In this document: positions 27,201 through 35,745 of the stretch, one piece after another | Numbering within the stretch: position 1 is the stretch's first letter | Layout of the letters: every line of letters begins with the position of its first letter | Assembly: GCF_009295515.1 (NCBI RefSeq) | Contig: NZ_RQVV01000053.1 | Coordinates: forward strand, 310,001 to 374,000 | Direction of reading: 5' to 3' | DNA: 64,000 nucleotides | Source: Erwinia endophytica | GTDB lineage: Bacteria; Pseudomonadota; Gammaproteobacteria; Enterobacterales; Enterobacteriaceae | Program-made: the position numbers and the translations under genes | Notes under the pieces: model-generated | What the model saw: only the letters and a program-made list of their open reading frames with translations | Told to the model about the DNA's origin: nothing | The model's database searches: none

Positions 27201-30200
27201 ACGGTTAAATAGCGCGGCATCGTCTTCATTGGCGTTCATTTGTCGTAATACCGCCAGACTGTGCGACCAGGCCAGTTCAAAGACGCGGTCAGCGATATGG
27301 TGATCACGGTATTTTTCCAGCAGCGCCAGGCTGAGCTGGCGACTCTCGCTAATGCCATACACGATATCAATCGTCACCGACTGTCCGGGCTGAAGGATGA
27401 TGGACTGTCGTATCGCCAGTATCGGATCCAGCACAGAACCAGATGTGTTGCTGAGCTGTTTGCCTGAACTGACCGCCAGCGCATCAGCCGGACTCCTGCC
27501 GCGCCCGAGAAATTTCGCTCGATCAGTTTCAAATGAGAGGTTGTTCCGGTCATCACCATGTACCACCATCATGTGAAACAACCAGGGGCTTGCTTCATCC
27601 GGGGAACGTGGTCGTCGGTGGCACAAAATAGCCTCCAGGGCGGGCGCCAGCTCGGTCTGGATGAACAAATTGCTGAACGACGGATGTGCCAGGTCGCTGA
27701 CGGCAGGGGCCAGCGCCACTTCTGTGTAGGTCGTCAGGTCAATCGTGCGCGGCTTACGGCCATGATGCGTCAGCGTGACCCGACGCAGTTCAATATCGTC
27801 TTCAGGCGACACCACCACCTGTGTCCTGACGTTAAGCGTGTCGAAAGTACGTTTAAATTCAGCCCCTGAATCGGTGAATATCACTTCGTCTTTATCGGCG
27901 GCGTGATGAGTGGGTTGCCAGGTATTGCTCCACACTTCGCCGGTTTGCGGATCACTGATATAGCAGAATGCTCCCCAGTTATCGCGGGTGGCGTCGCTGC
28001 GCCAGCGCGTGAGGGCCAGACCGTTCCAGCAACTGTAACCGCCGCCGGTATGGCTCATCATCAGGTGGTAATGGCCGTTGGACAACAGTTGAACTTCGGG
28101 GACTGGCCGGTCTGCTTCGGTGAACATCCGTGGCTCATAGTGAACAGGTTTGACTCTTCCCTCATGAGACTCAAAATGACGGCGCGGGGCGTAGAGATCG
28201 ACTGCGTCCGGCACCCGTTCCTGTAACAGTATGCTTGCTGACTGGAACGTGGGGCTGGACATAAATCGTTCTGCCATGGGGGCGTCAAACAATACGTGCG
28301 CCAGTGCCTGGAACGCCATTCCCTGATGATGAGCCATCCATGACTGCACCACAGCGTACAATTGTCCGGTTGCCAGGCGTGAGGGAGTATAGTCCAGCGC
28401 TTCATAAAAACCGTACTCGCCGTGAGCCCCGTTTTTTTCCAGAACGAGCAGATTTTCACAGGCTTTTTGCGCAGAGACCATCAATGCCAGCAATGTGGCG
28501 TATGGGGCGACAACCATATCGTCGGCCAGACCCCGCCGCAGGCCTAGGCCAGGTACGCCAAAGGCCTGATATTGGTAATTTTTTTGAAGATCAAATGCAT
28601 GATAGCCGGACTCCGAAACGCCCCATGGCACCCCACGCTCTTTTCCCCAGTGTATCTGACGCAGAACCGCCGACTGGCTCATTTTGTCGAGCAGGCTGCC
28701 GGGCCAGGTGGGCATCACCAGATTAGGCATCAGATATTCAAACATTGAGCCGCTCCAGGACATCAATGCTGTTTCTTTATCAATCGTGGTGAATAACCTT
28801 CCCAGCGCGTACCAGCTTTTGAGCGGTAGTTGGTTAGTCGCAACGGCGAGAAAACTGGTCAGACGAATTTCGGATGGCAACAGGTCGTAGTCACTTTTAT
28901 CCCGGATATTGCTGTCGCAGTTGTAGCCAATGCACAACAGGCCGGTGACTTCGCTGTACAGAAAGGTGAAATCCATACGTGCATGTTCATTCAGCCGCTG
29001 TTCCAGCTCAGTGATGATGTCCAGACGCATGCGTGCCAGCGCGATCACTGATGGCGGAGGTGAGCCTTCGCCAATAAATGTTGCCTGGGCAAGCCAGTGC
29101 AATGACGGCAATGCCTGCGCCCCATATGTCGGCGTTAACCAGCCAAGGAGATGAGACCATTCATGGCACAGCAGACTCAGCTGATGCTGTAGACGCGCGA
29201 TCCAGCGCAGGATAAGTGGGTCCTGGTGGTGGCTCAACGCAGACAGATGATGGCTTTGTGTCGACATGTTTTTGAGTTCGGCAGACAACTGTTCCGCAGG
29301 CAGCGAAGCTGCATTGAGACAATGCTCACGCAGCAGTTGCAGATTGCCAGGGGCGTTTGGCCCCCAGTGTTTTTCCAGAATACCCAGGGTATCGTCCAAC
29401 CCGGCCAGCATCTGTGCGCGGTTTAATATCGGCTGAGTGCGCATGGCGGAAAGCCCTTCACGCAGGGTCAGTAAATGCCCGGCCATATTGCCGCTGTCGA
29501 CGCTTGAAACATAGCGCGGACTGAGCGGGGCGAGGGTGCGGGTGTCGTACCAGTTATACAAATGACCGCGGAAATGCTCCATTTTGTCCATGGAGTCCAG
29601 GGTGAGCGTTACGCGCCGCAACACCTCGCCAGTGGGCAGGTAGCCAAAATCCCATGCCGTCAGGTTGGCCAGCAGCGACAGACCAATGTTGGTGGGGGAG
29701 GTACGGTGCGCGACGACCGGTTGCGGTATTTCTTGATAGTTGTCAGGTGGAAGCCAGTTCTCTTTGGCTGTGGCGAAGGTCTCAAAAAAGGCCCAGATTT
29801 CACGGCTCGTCTGGCGTAATAACTGTTTTTGTTCTTTCGTCGGCGAAAATACGGTATGGGCAGGCTGGCGGCTCATCCAGCTCAGTAGTAGCGGCGCCAG
29901 ACACCATAAAATACCGACCAGCAATGCGAACGCTGAGAAAGAAGGGGCGAAATACACGGTCAGGACGGTTAATGCTGTGCCGCAGGCCACATTCAGCCAC
30001 ATCACACGGTAAAAGCGGAGGGGGGAGGTTTTTTTCTGATCATCATCCGGACGGTAGCGGGCCCACTGATTGAGGTTGTGCTGGCTCACACCCAGGCGCC
30101 ACAGCGTGACGATAATGGCGTATAACGAGTAGCCAGCTTCATGCGGCAATGTGACAAAATTCACCCCTGTCCGGGACAGGCGCTTCAACGCGCTGGCGGC

Positions 30201-32873
30201 AACCAACAGTAAATGCGCTGTCACGGCACGAGGTGCTGGTTTATGGATAAGAGCATGGGCGACACTCAGTGCCGCTGGTAGCAGCCACACCAGAGCCAGC
30301 ACGCTTAACCAGTAAAACGGATTGGGTACACACAGGAGCGAGCAAAACAGCAGCGCCAGTAAAGAGGGGGGAACCAGACTGCGGCGCAGATTATCGAATA
30401 ACTTCCAGTAAGACAGGGCGGATAACGGGTTTGTCGTGTGGGTTCCATCCGCTTTTCTGACACGGGGTTTGAGCCAGTTCAGCAGTTGCCAGTCTCCCCG
30501 GATCCAGCGTGTCCGCCGCGTGACATCTGTCAGGTAGTTATTGGGGTATTGCTCGTAAAGTAAGACTTCGCTCAGTAACCCTGACCGGGCATAGCATCCC
30601 TCCAGTAAATCATGACTGAGGACCAGATTTTCGGGGCAGGTATTCTTCGTGGCCTGAACAAAGATATCGACATCGTAAATCCCCTTGCCGACAAACGATC
30701 CTTCGCCGAACAGATCCTGATAGATATCGGAAGACATCATGGCATAAGGGTTGTTGCCCGGCATGCTGCTGCACAGGGCGGCATAGTACCCCTGACCGTG
30801 ACGAGGGATTGCCTCTGCCAGCCCTGGCTGTAAAATGCCGTAGCCTTTGACCACTCTTTGACGCAGAGGGTCATACTCTGGCTGGTTGAGGGGATGCGCC
30901 ATGGTCGCGACCAGTTTATGCGCCGTATCACGTGGCAAGATCGTATCACTGTCCAGTGTAATGATATATTTTATCCGTTTCGGTAACTGGTCAGAGGGCA
31001 TATCTGTAACACTGGAAAATTGTGCTGCGGGATGGCGTAACCAGTTGTTCAACAACGCCAGCTTACCCCGTTTGCGCTCATAGCCCATCCAGACTTGCTG
31101 GGTCGGGTTCCATTCCGGCGCCCGATGGAGCAGGTAAAAGCGCGGACGGACGGCGGGATAACGCCGGTTAAGATCCTGCATCTGTGAGAGGGCCTGCCCG
31201 ACCAGGGCGCGGTTTTCCGCTGAATATTCACTGGCTGAATCAGTGAAGTCGGTCAGCAGCGCGAAACAGAGATTTTCGATCTGATTACCCAGCCAGTAAA
31301 CCTCAAGACAGGTGATGAGCTTGCTGATGTTTCCGCTGCTGGTCAGCAGACAGGGGATCACGACCATGGTCGCGCAACGCTCTGGGATCCCGGCAGAAAA
31401 ATCCATTCGCGGCAGCGGTTTCGGCATACGAAAGCGGGTTGCTGCCTCGCTCAGCAGGTCGCTGGCTAACTGGCTGATGGCCACAATAAGCGGTATGCCG
31501 GGGAGTATCAGCAGCCAGCCCATTCCCTGTTTCGTCGTTTCGTACAATATCCCGACCGTTGTTACGGTGGTCAGCAGGCTCAGGCTGCCAAGCCATAAAA
31601 TGAGCGGAAGTGGGTTGATGCGGTGCCGCAGACGGATAAGCCGCGAGGTATTGACCGACAGTTGTATTGCCAACTGTTGGCGGCCTTCGCCCAGCAGATA
31701 ATAGCCAATATGACGCCCAGGCGTGTTGTCAGGAACGGTCTCTTTTGAAAGTGCCAGTAAGCGACGGGCGACGTCTGGTTCGCTGATGCGGCTGTCTCTG
31801 GCCAGAACTTCAATGATATGGCGATAATGGTCCCGTGTATCAAAGTGCATCAACGGATAGATCCCGGCGGGGTCAAGGCGCAACAGCTGTTCCACCACGC
31901 TGATAGTCTCAGCGAAATCAGCCCAGTTTGTTTCACTCACTAAACGCAAACTGGCGATGCTGTTGCTGACCGAAAGCTGGCTGGCGGCAAGTTGTTGGTT
32001 AAAACGTTCAATGAGGGCATCGGTGGTGTCGCCTTGTTCCGCGAGACGCTGTTCAATCCAGGTCAGAGGCAGGACCAGCACATTGCCGCGGCCTTGCAGA
32101 CGACGTACCAGTTCAGCGACAAAAGCGTTGCTCAAGGCAGGGCGGGAGCGCGCCATGTCGGCGAGCACCATGATCAAATCGGCGGGGGTATTTCCTGCGC
32201 ACTCGAAAAATCGTGTTATCCAGCTATCGGCCAGATCGCGTTCTTGTTGGGCTTTGACCACCTCTATACTGACCCGGCGGAGATTTTCAATTAAGGCCAG
32301 ACGCAGCATGCCGGGTAATGCCCAGACTTCGCCTAACGTGAGTGATGTTTTCTGTTGATAGGCAGAGATATAGCTGTTCAGGTTGACGGCGTCCCAGTGT
32401 CCGTCGCCGTGAGCAATCGCCTCAGCCGCAATATCATAAATACGCGGACAATGGCGAGGTGATGCCAGGGCCGGAAGGCCTTTACCGAAGTTTTTCGGCA
32501 AGTGATGGCGAACGAGGCGGATCTGTTCCTCAATCAGATAGTAATTGTCCAGCAACCACTCTCCGGCGGGCATAATAGTCGTTTTTTTACCCGCATTGAG
32601 CAGATAACAGTTTTGCGTAATTACCTCTTCATTGTCATTAAGCCGTTTGAGAAGGTAATACGGCAGTCTGGCAGGCGACAATTTGTGCGAACTCGCCAGC
32701 TTTTGCCCGTAGCGCGCCATCTGAGGCGCTGAAAATAACTCGCTCCGAAGACGATGGTCACCGACAGGATCGTGGTGCTGGAATGGCGTAAGTTCTGGTG
32801 TTGCCCGCAGGCGGAGGGAACCGTTAAACCACTTCTTAAGGTTCTTTTTCATAGGTTTGCTCTGATGCGACAT
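24270..32873 (-). CDS. Cyclic beta-1,2-glucan synthase, NdvB/ChvB type (GT84 plus GH94)
   Basis: A giant 2867-residue inner-membrane enzyme expected to start, elongate and cyclise osmoregulated periplasmic beta-glucan from UDP-glucose. N-terminal ~400 residues are soluble; hydrophobic segments follow (about 420-465). A family 84 glycosyltransferase core carries YIITLDSDTILP near residue 640 and RRTRWIRGDWQLL (QxxRW-type) near 786, then more membrane segments (about 830-1020). The C-terminal half has two carbohydrate-binding/GH94-like modules and the phosphorylase catalytic GTGDWNDGMNRVG near residue 2550. Length matches rhizobial NdvB (~2800). No frameshift is visible. A second ATG seven codons in is also a possible start. 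Most enterics make OPGs with MdoGH instead. Confidence 0.9.
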   Translation of the reverse strand: MSHQSKPMKKNLKKWFNGSLRLRATPELTPFQHHDPVGDHRLRSELFSAPQMARYGQKLASSHKLSPARLPYYLLKRLNDNEEVITQNCYLLNAGKKTTIMPAGEWLLDNYYLIEEQIRLVRHHLPKNFGKGLPALASPRHCPRIYDIAAEAIAHGDGHWDAVNLNSYISAYQQKTSLTLGEVWALPGMLRLALIENLRRVSIEVVKAQQERDLADSWITRFFECAGNTPADLIMVLADMARSRPALSNAFVAELVRRLQGRGNVLVLPLTWIEQRLAEQGDTTDALIERFNQQLAASQLSVSNSIASLRLVSETNWADFAETISVVEQLLRLDPAGIYPLMHFDTRDHYRHIIEVLARDSRISEPDVARRLLALSKETVPDNTPGRHIGYYLLGEGRQQLAIQLSVNTSRLIRLRHRINPLPLILWLGSLSLLTTVTTVGILYETTKQGMGWLLILPGIPLIVAISQLASDLLSEAATRFRMPKPLPRMDFSAGIPERCATMVVIPCLLTSSGNISKLITCLEVYWLGNQIENLCFALLTDFTDSASEYSAENRALVGQALSQMQDLNRRYPAVRPRFYLLHRAPEWNPTQQVWMGYERKRGKLALLNNWLRHPAAQFSSVTDMPSDQLPKRIKYIITLDSDTILPRDTAHKLVATMAHPLNQPEYDPLRQRVVKGYGILQPGLAEAIPRHGQGYYAALCSSMPGNNPYAMMSSDIYQDLFGEGSFVGKGIYDVDIFVQATKNTCPENLVLSHDLLEGCYARSGLLSEVLLYEQYPNNYLTDVTRRTRWIRGDWQLLNWLKPRVRKADGTHTTNPLSALSYWKLFDNLRRSLVPPSLLALLFCSLLCVPNPFYWLSVLALVWLLPAALSVAHALIHKPAPRAVTAHLLLVAASALKRLSRTGVNFVTLPHEAGYSLYAIIVTLWRLGVSQHNLNQWARYRPDDDQKKTSPLRFYRVMWLNVACGTALTVLTVYFAPSFSAFALLVGILWCLAPLLLSWMSRQPAHTVFSPTKEQKQLLRQTSREIWAFFETFATAKENWLPPDNYQEIPQPVVAHRTSPTNIGLSLLANLTAWDFGYLPTGEVLRRVTLTLDSMDKMEHFRGHLYNWYDTRTLAPLSPRYVSSVDSGNMAGHLLTLREGLSAMRTQPILNRAQMLAGLDDTLGILEKHWGPNAPGNLQLLREHCLNAASLPAEQLSAELKNMSTQSHHLSALSHHQDPLILRWIARLQHQLSLLCHEWSHLLGWLTPTYGAQALPSLHWLAQATFIGEGSPPPSVIALARMRLDIITELEQRLNEHARMDFTFLYSEVTGLLCIGYNCDSNIRDKSDYDLLPSEIRLTSFLAVATNQLPLKSWYALGRLFTTIDKETALMSWSGSMFEYLMPNLVMPTWPGSLLDKMSQSAVLRQIHWGKERGVPWGVSESGYHAFDLQKNYQYQAFGVPGLGLRRGLADDMVVAPYATLLALMVSAQKACENLLVLEKNGAHGEYGFYEALDYTPSRLATGQLYAVVQSWMAHHQGMAFQALAHVLFDAPMAERFMSSPTFQSASILLQERVPDAVDLYAPRRHFESHEGRVKPVHYEPRMFTEADRPVPEVQLLSNGHYHLMMSHTGGGYSCWNGLALTRWRSDATRDNWGAFCYISDPQTGEVWSNTWQPTHHAADKDEVIFTDSGAEFKRTFDTLNVRTQVVVSPEDDIELRRVTLTHHGRKPRTIDLTTYTEVALAPAVSDLAHPSFSNLFIQTELAPALEAILCHRRPRSPDEASPWLFHMMVVHGDDRNNLSFETDRAKFLGRGRSPADALAVSSGKQLSNTSGSVLDPILAIRQSIILQPGQSVTIDIVYGISESRQLSLALLEKYRDHHIADRVFELAWSHSLAVLRQMNANEDDAALFNRLASAVLYPCPELRADSQIISRNRRGQSGLWGWAISGDLPIVLLSVTSEESIPSITTLIQAHRYWHLKGLSVDLVILNDRPGGYQQALQHQILDLIYARSEASLLDKSGGIFVRNSEHLSAEDKLLLISVAHISLDDRAGGLNEQLSQRLHTVLTATQLFIPHPEPGINQHRPWSPDTSQLLHFNGYGGFSQDGREYQIVLRENEPTPAPWSNVLANPCFGSVLSEAGQAYSWYENAHEYRLTPWENDPVSDRSGEAFYLRDEESGVCWSPTTLPRRGQGDYLSRHGFGYSIFSHRESGIDSEMTVLVAEQAPVKLAILTLSNNSGRTRKLSVTGYVEWTLGESRTPSALHIVTHAASIAGGCGVMANNFYGANGGGRTAFFAVTGVHCSLTGDRREFIGRNGSLQKPAAMGLRKLSDKTGAGLDPCGAVQSATTLIDGDQKTFIFVLGVGEDPAQAQATLTRYLNENAVREELRHVHQYWHHVLDKIVVNTPDTTVNLLVNGWLLYQTIACRLMARSGYYQSGGAFGFRDQLQDTLALSHAAPKLLRKQIERCASRQFIEGDVQHWWHPPLGNGVRTRCSDDYLWLPLAVCHYVETTGDAGVLEQRIPYLEGRPLHAGEESVYDKPTISAMEETLWLHCVKAIRHGLQFGQHGLPLMGTGDWNDGMNRVGIEGKGESIWLGFFLYDILQRFADLAEQRQDRDVASLCHREASRLQQNLETAAWDGKWYRRGYFDDGPPLGSTTSQDCRIDAIAQSWSVLSGAADPARSAQAMQALDEHLVENDTGLIKLLTPPFDGHGPNPGYIQGYLPGVRENGGQYTHGAIWAVMAFARMGNTARAWQLWSMINPINHALNASDVERYKVEPYVMSADVYSASPHTGRGGWSWYTGSAGWAYRLLTEELLGIKRYGETITVHAKLPHDWPSLSMTYQQGESQYDISVSRDSGAYRVAMDGVMLPDDRIPLLDDGRNHTVNIIQN

Positions 32874-33008
32874 TAACGCTCGGAGCAGTTGAGAAATCAG
32901 TTCAGAAAGGTTCTCTCAGGATGGGCGTAAGGCATCAGGGATTTAACAGCTGCTGGTCTATTTTTAACTATCGAACACCGATTTTATCTCTGAACGCGCA
33001 TTGGGGAT

Positions 33009-33173
33009 TCAGTGCGGCGCAACAAACAGGGATTTACATCCAGGACAAATCATTGCCTGATTCAGACGAATTTTGGAGGTGGATTGTATTGACCTGACAC
33101 CACAAACCGGGCAGGTGACAGTGGTTGTAGAAGCACTACTCATTAACTTCATTGCGTAATCGATAAAAGACAT
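33009..33173 (-). CDS. Small zinc-ribbon protein (YnfU-like)
   Basis: A 54-residue protein with a clear zinc ribbon: TCPVCGVRSIQS and MICPGCKSLFVAPH, two CPxC knuckles 19 residues apart. AAAGG about ten bases before the ATG at 33173 and the lack of homology in the upstream extension favour this start. It resembles small enteric zinc-binding proteins such as YnfU from memory. The function is unknown. It is a single gene divergent from the DsbA-like gene. Confidence 0.6.
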   Translation of the reverse strand: MSFIDYAMKLMSSASTTTVTCPVCGVRSIQSTSKIRLNQAMICPGCKSLFVAPH

Positions 33174-33400
33174 GATGATTAACCTTTCAATGAATGATTT
33201 CCACCCTACCATAAATTGGTTAAATTGTATTCAATATATTGTCTGCTATTTTACCCACCAGGCGCTGAACCTCTGTGCTTATCCAGGCCACTGCAGGTGT
33301 CATCGCCATTTGCAAAAATAGGCAGCAAAATACCTGGCCTGGAAGTCACAAAAGGGTATATGAGTAATGACTGACTTAAGCGCGATATGGGGAGAAAAAG

Positions 33401-33961
33401 ATGAATCGTAACGTAACACTGCATGCCGATCCGTTGGTGTGGGGGCATGGTCCAAACGTTTTCGAGGTTTTTCTCGAACCCACCTGTCCTTTTTCGGTGA
33501 GGGCGTTTAATAAATTCGATGCTTTGCTGGCGCGGGTGGGAGAAGAACGGATGACGCTTAAAATCCGCCTGCAATCACAACCATGGCATCTGTATTCTGG
33601 CCTTATCGTTCGTTATATTTTAGCGGCGTCCACATTGCCGGCAGGCAAAAATGCGGCTAAAGCGGTGTTACAGGCCGTGGCGGATAACCGGGAGGAATTT
33701 GAATTCACCGATCACTGCGCCGGTCCTAATATGGATGCCACGCCTAATGACATTTTGGCCCGGCTGAAGCACTACAGTGGCGTCGACGCCAGTGCGCCTT
33801 TTGCCCGGCCTGAGTTACAGACCGAGATAAAATGGCATTGCAAATATGCCCGTCAGAATGGCATTCATGTTTCGCCGACCTTTATGATAAACGGCCTGGT
33901 CTACCCGGATATTGGTAGCGGGGACGATATCAGCGAATGGGCGAAACGCATCCTGGCGTAG
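33401..33961 (+). CDS. Thioredoxin-fold (DsbA-like) oxidoreductase, cytoplasmic
   Basis: A 186-residue thioredoxin-superfamily protein without a signal peptide. The active-site region is EPTCPFSVRAF, a CPFS single-cysteine form, so glutathione- or isomerase-type chemistry is more likely than disulfide formation. The cis-Pro loop is VSPTFMINGLVYPDIGSGD. The helical insert includes a C-GPNMDATPNDI segment. GGGGAG six bases upstream supports the start. It stands alone before the fec operon; the physiological substrate is unknown. Confidence 0.75.
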   Translation: MNRNVTLHADPLVWGHGPNVFEVFLEPTCPFSVRAFNKFDALLARVGEERMTLKIRLQSQPWHLYSGLIVRYILAASTLPAGKNAAKAVLQAVADNREEFEFTDHCAGPNMDATPNDILARLKHYSGVDASAPFARPELQTEIKWHCKYARQNGIHVSPTFMINGLVYPDIGSGDDISEWAKRILA

Positions 33962-34051
33962 TGCTGACACGTTCTGCGACCGCAGGGGCATGACCCTGGC
34001 CGCCGCTGATCCTCCTCTGGCTGGCAAAAAGAGCAGGAACTTTTATTGTAG

Positions 34052-34066
34052 TGATAATCATTATCA
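34052..34066. promoter_or_regulatory. Fur box upstream of fecI
   Basis: TGATAAT-C-ATTATCA is a perfect 7-1-7 Fur palindrome, 45 bp before the fecI start, predicting iron repression of fecIR. Confidence 0.88.
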
Positions 34067-34110
34067 ATTATCATCGCGAGGTGAATTCTGTCCTGGTAAT
34101 GTAACGTCCA

Positions 34111-34629
34111 ATGTCTGAAAATGCTGCCGTTTCTCCTGTTTGCGCTTTTGAAGTGCTTTACAGCTTGCACCACCGTTGGCTGAGAAACTGGTTACAGTGC
34201 AAACTGGGGTCCGCGAATGATGCCGACGATCTGGCGCATGATACATTTATGCGTGTCCTCGCCGGTAATACCGTGCAGGACATTCGCGAGCCCAAATCTT
34301 TTTTGTGTACCGTGGCCCGCCGTGTAATGGTGGACTTTTTCCGTCGCAACGCACTGGAACGAGCCTGGCTTGAGATGCTGGCGCTGATGCCGGAAGAACA
34401 TATGCCGTCGCCGGAACAACAGCAATGTTTGCTCGAAACCCTGCAACAAATCGACAGGATGCTCGACGGTTTAGGCGAGAAGGTGCGCCAGGCATTTTTG
34501 TTGTCGCAACTGGAAGGGCTGACCTATCCGGTGATCGCTGAGCGACTGGGCGTGTCGGTCAGTTCTGTCAAAAAATACATGGCGAAAGCGACTGAACATT
34601 GCCTGCTGTTCAGTCTGGAACACCACTGA
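34111..34629 (+). CDS. fecI: ECF sigma factor FecI
   Basis: A 172-residue extracytoplasmic-function sigma factor that directs transcription of fecABCDE when ferric citrate is bound by FecA. Region 2 includes DADDLAHDTFMRVLAG and RSFLCTVARRVMVDFFRRNALE-like sequence; region 4 is FLLSQLEGLTYPVIAERLGVSVSSVKKYMAKA. It is strongly similar to E. coli FecI throughout. fecR starts 6 bp after its stop. The Fur box lies just upstream. Confidence 0.96.
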   Translation: MSENAAVSPVCAFEVLYSLHHRWLRNWLQCKLGSANDADDLAHDTFMRVLAGNTVQDIREPKSFLCTVARRVMVDFFRRNALERAWLEMLALMPEEHMPSPEQQQCLLETLQQIDRMLDGLGEKVRQAFLLSQLEGLTYPVIAERLGVSVSSVKKYMAKATEHCLLFSLEHH

Positions 34630-34634
34630 GCACG

Positions 34635-35609
34635 ATGAAGACCTCCTCCCTGACCGATAAACAGCGTCTGGCACTGAAAATGGCCGCACAGTGGTTCGCG
34701 ATGTTGTGCGCGGACGACGTCACGCCGCAGCAAAATCAGAAATGGCAACAGTGGCTGGCGCAGGATGAAGACCACCGCTGGGCGTGGCAGCGGGTGGAAT
34801 CTTTGCAAGGGCAACTGAGCCGCCTGCCCGGAAAATTCAGTTATCAGACCCTTAACCAGGCGCGTCAGCAAGCGGATGTCACACGCCGCCGCGTATTGAA
34901 AAGTCTGCTGGTGTTGTGCGGTCTGGGAGGGGGCTGGAAAGCCTGGCAGTCGCCTGCCGGACAGCGTTTACGGGCCGACACACGGACAGCCACTGGCGAA
35001 ATTAAGACGCTGCGCCTTGCGGATAATTCACAACTGTCGCTCAATACCGCCAGCGCCGTTGATATCCGCTTTACGGCCACTCAGCGTCTTATCCGGCTGC
35101 ATCAGGGGGAAATCAGCATTACCACCGCGCGTGATAATCAGCCGGTTCCACGCCCTTTTCTGGTCGACACGCTGCAGGGGAGGTTACGCGCGCTGGGGAC
35201 TGAGTTTATCGTGCGTCAGCAGGATGACGCCACGACGCTAACGGTGCTGAAACACGCAGTGGAAATTACGCTCCATGACCGGCCTTCTGACATTTTACGG
35301 GTCAGCGAAGGCCACGCAGTACGCTTCACCGGGAACAGGTTCGGTTCTGTCGTGGCAATAACGAGCGATGCGGGAAGCTGGACCAACGGTGTGTTGAGCG
35401 TCAGTGACTGGCGTCTGGCCGATATGCTTACTGAACTGTCCCGCTACCGTCCCGGGCACCTGGGGTGCGATCCATTAGTGGCGAATCTCCGTATTAGCGG
35501 CACCTTTCCGCTGAAAGACACCGACGCAGTCCTGAATATTCTTTCCCGTACTCTCCCGGTGAAAATTCAAATGGTGACGCGTTACTGGGTTGATGTGGTA
35601 CCAGCATGA
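34635..35609 (+). CDS. fecR: Ferric citrate signal transducer FecR (anti-sigma regulator)
   Basis: A 324-residue inner-membrane protein that relays occupancy of FecA to FecI. The cytoplasmic N-terminus has WQQWLAQDEDHRWAWQRVE (FecI contact, with conserved Trp), a single membrane segment lies near residue 90, and the periplasmic C-terminus (LRISGTFPLKDTDAVLNILSRTLPVKIQ) contacts the FecA signalling domain. The frame opens 36 bp upstream inside fecI; the ATG at 34635 matches the E. coli start. A small hairpin follows before fecA. Confidence 0.95.
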   Translation: MKTSSLTDKQRLALKMAAQWFAMLCADDVTPQQNQKWQQWLAQDEDHRWAWQRVESLQGQLSRLPGKFSYQTLNQARQQADVTRRRVLKSLLVLCGLGGGWKAWQSPAGQRLRADTRTATGEIKTLRLADNSQLSLNTASAVDIRFTATQRLIRLHQGEISITTARDNQPVPRPFLVDTLQGRLRALGTEFIVRQQDDATTLTVLKHAVEITLHDRPSDILRVSEGHAVRFTGNRFGSVVAITSDAGSWTNGVLSVSDWRLADMLTELSRYRPGHLGCDPLVANLRISGTFPLKDTDAVLNILSRTLPVKIQMVTRYWVDVVPA

Positions 35610-35649
35610 TGTCCTGATAAAAACCTTCCAGTAAATAAAAATGATAAAA

Positions 35650-35700
35650 AATCGCATTCGCGATTGTCCCTTTTATCTGCTCATCCGACTCCATAGCAGC
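35650..35700 (+). promoter_or_regulatory. Probable FecI-dependent fecA promoter region with a small hairpin
   Basis: The fecR-fecA gap holds AATCGC-ATTC-GCGATT (35650-35665) followed by GTCCCTTTTAT, then TCCGACTCCATAGC. From memory the stretch GATTGTCC-TTTTA ... CGACT-CATAGC matches the E. coli fecA control region, the only well-known FecI target. Exact -35 and -10 elements were not assigned. Confidence 0.5.
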
Positions 35701-35745
35701 ACTGATAAAAAATTACATAGCAAAAAGATAACATCTGGAGACGGT

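Noticed and set aside
35641..35745. 35-codon upstream extension of fecA
   Set aside because: It covers the predicted fecA promoter, has no signal peptide at its start, and the inner ATG has GGAG and a normal signal sequence.
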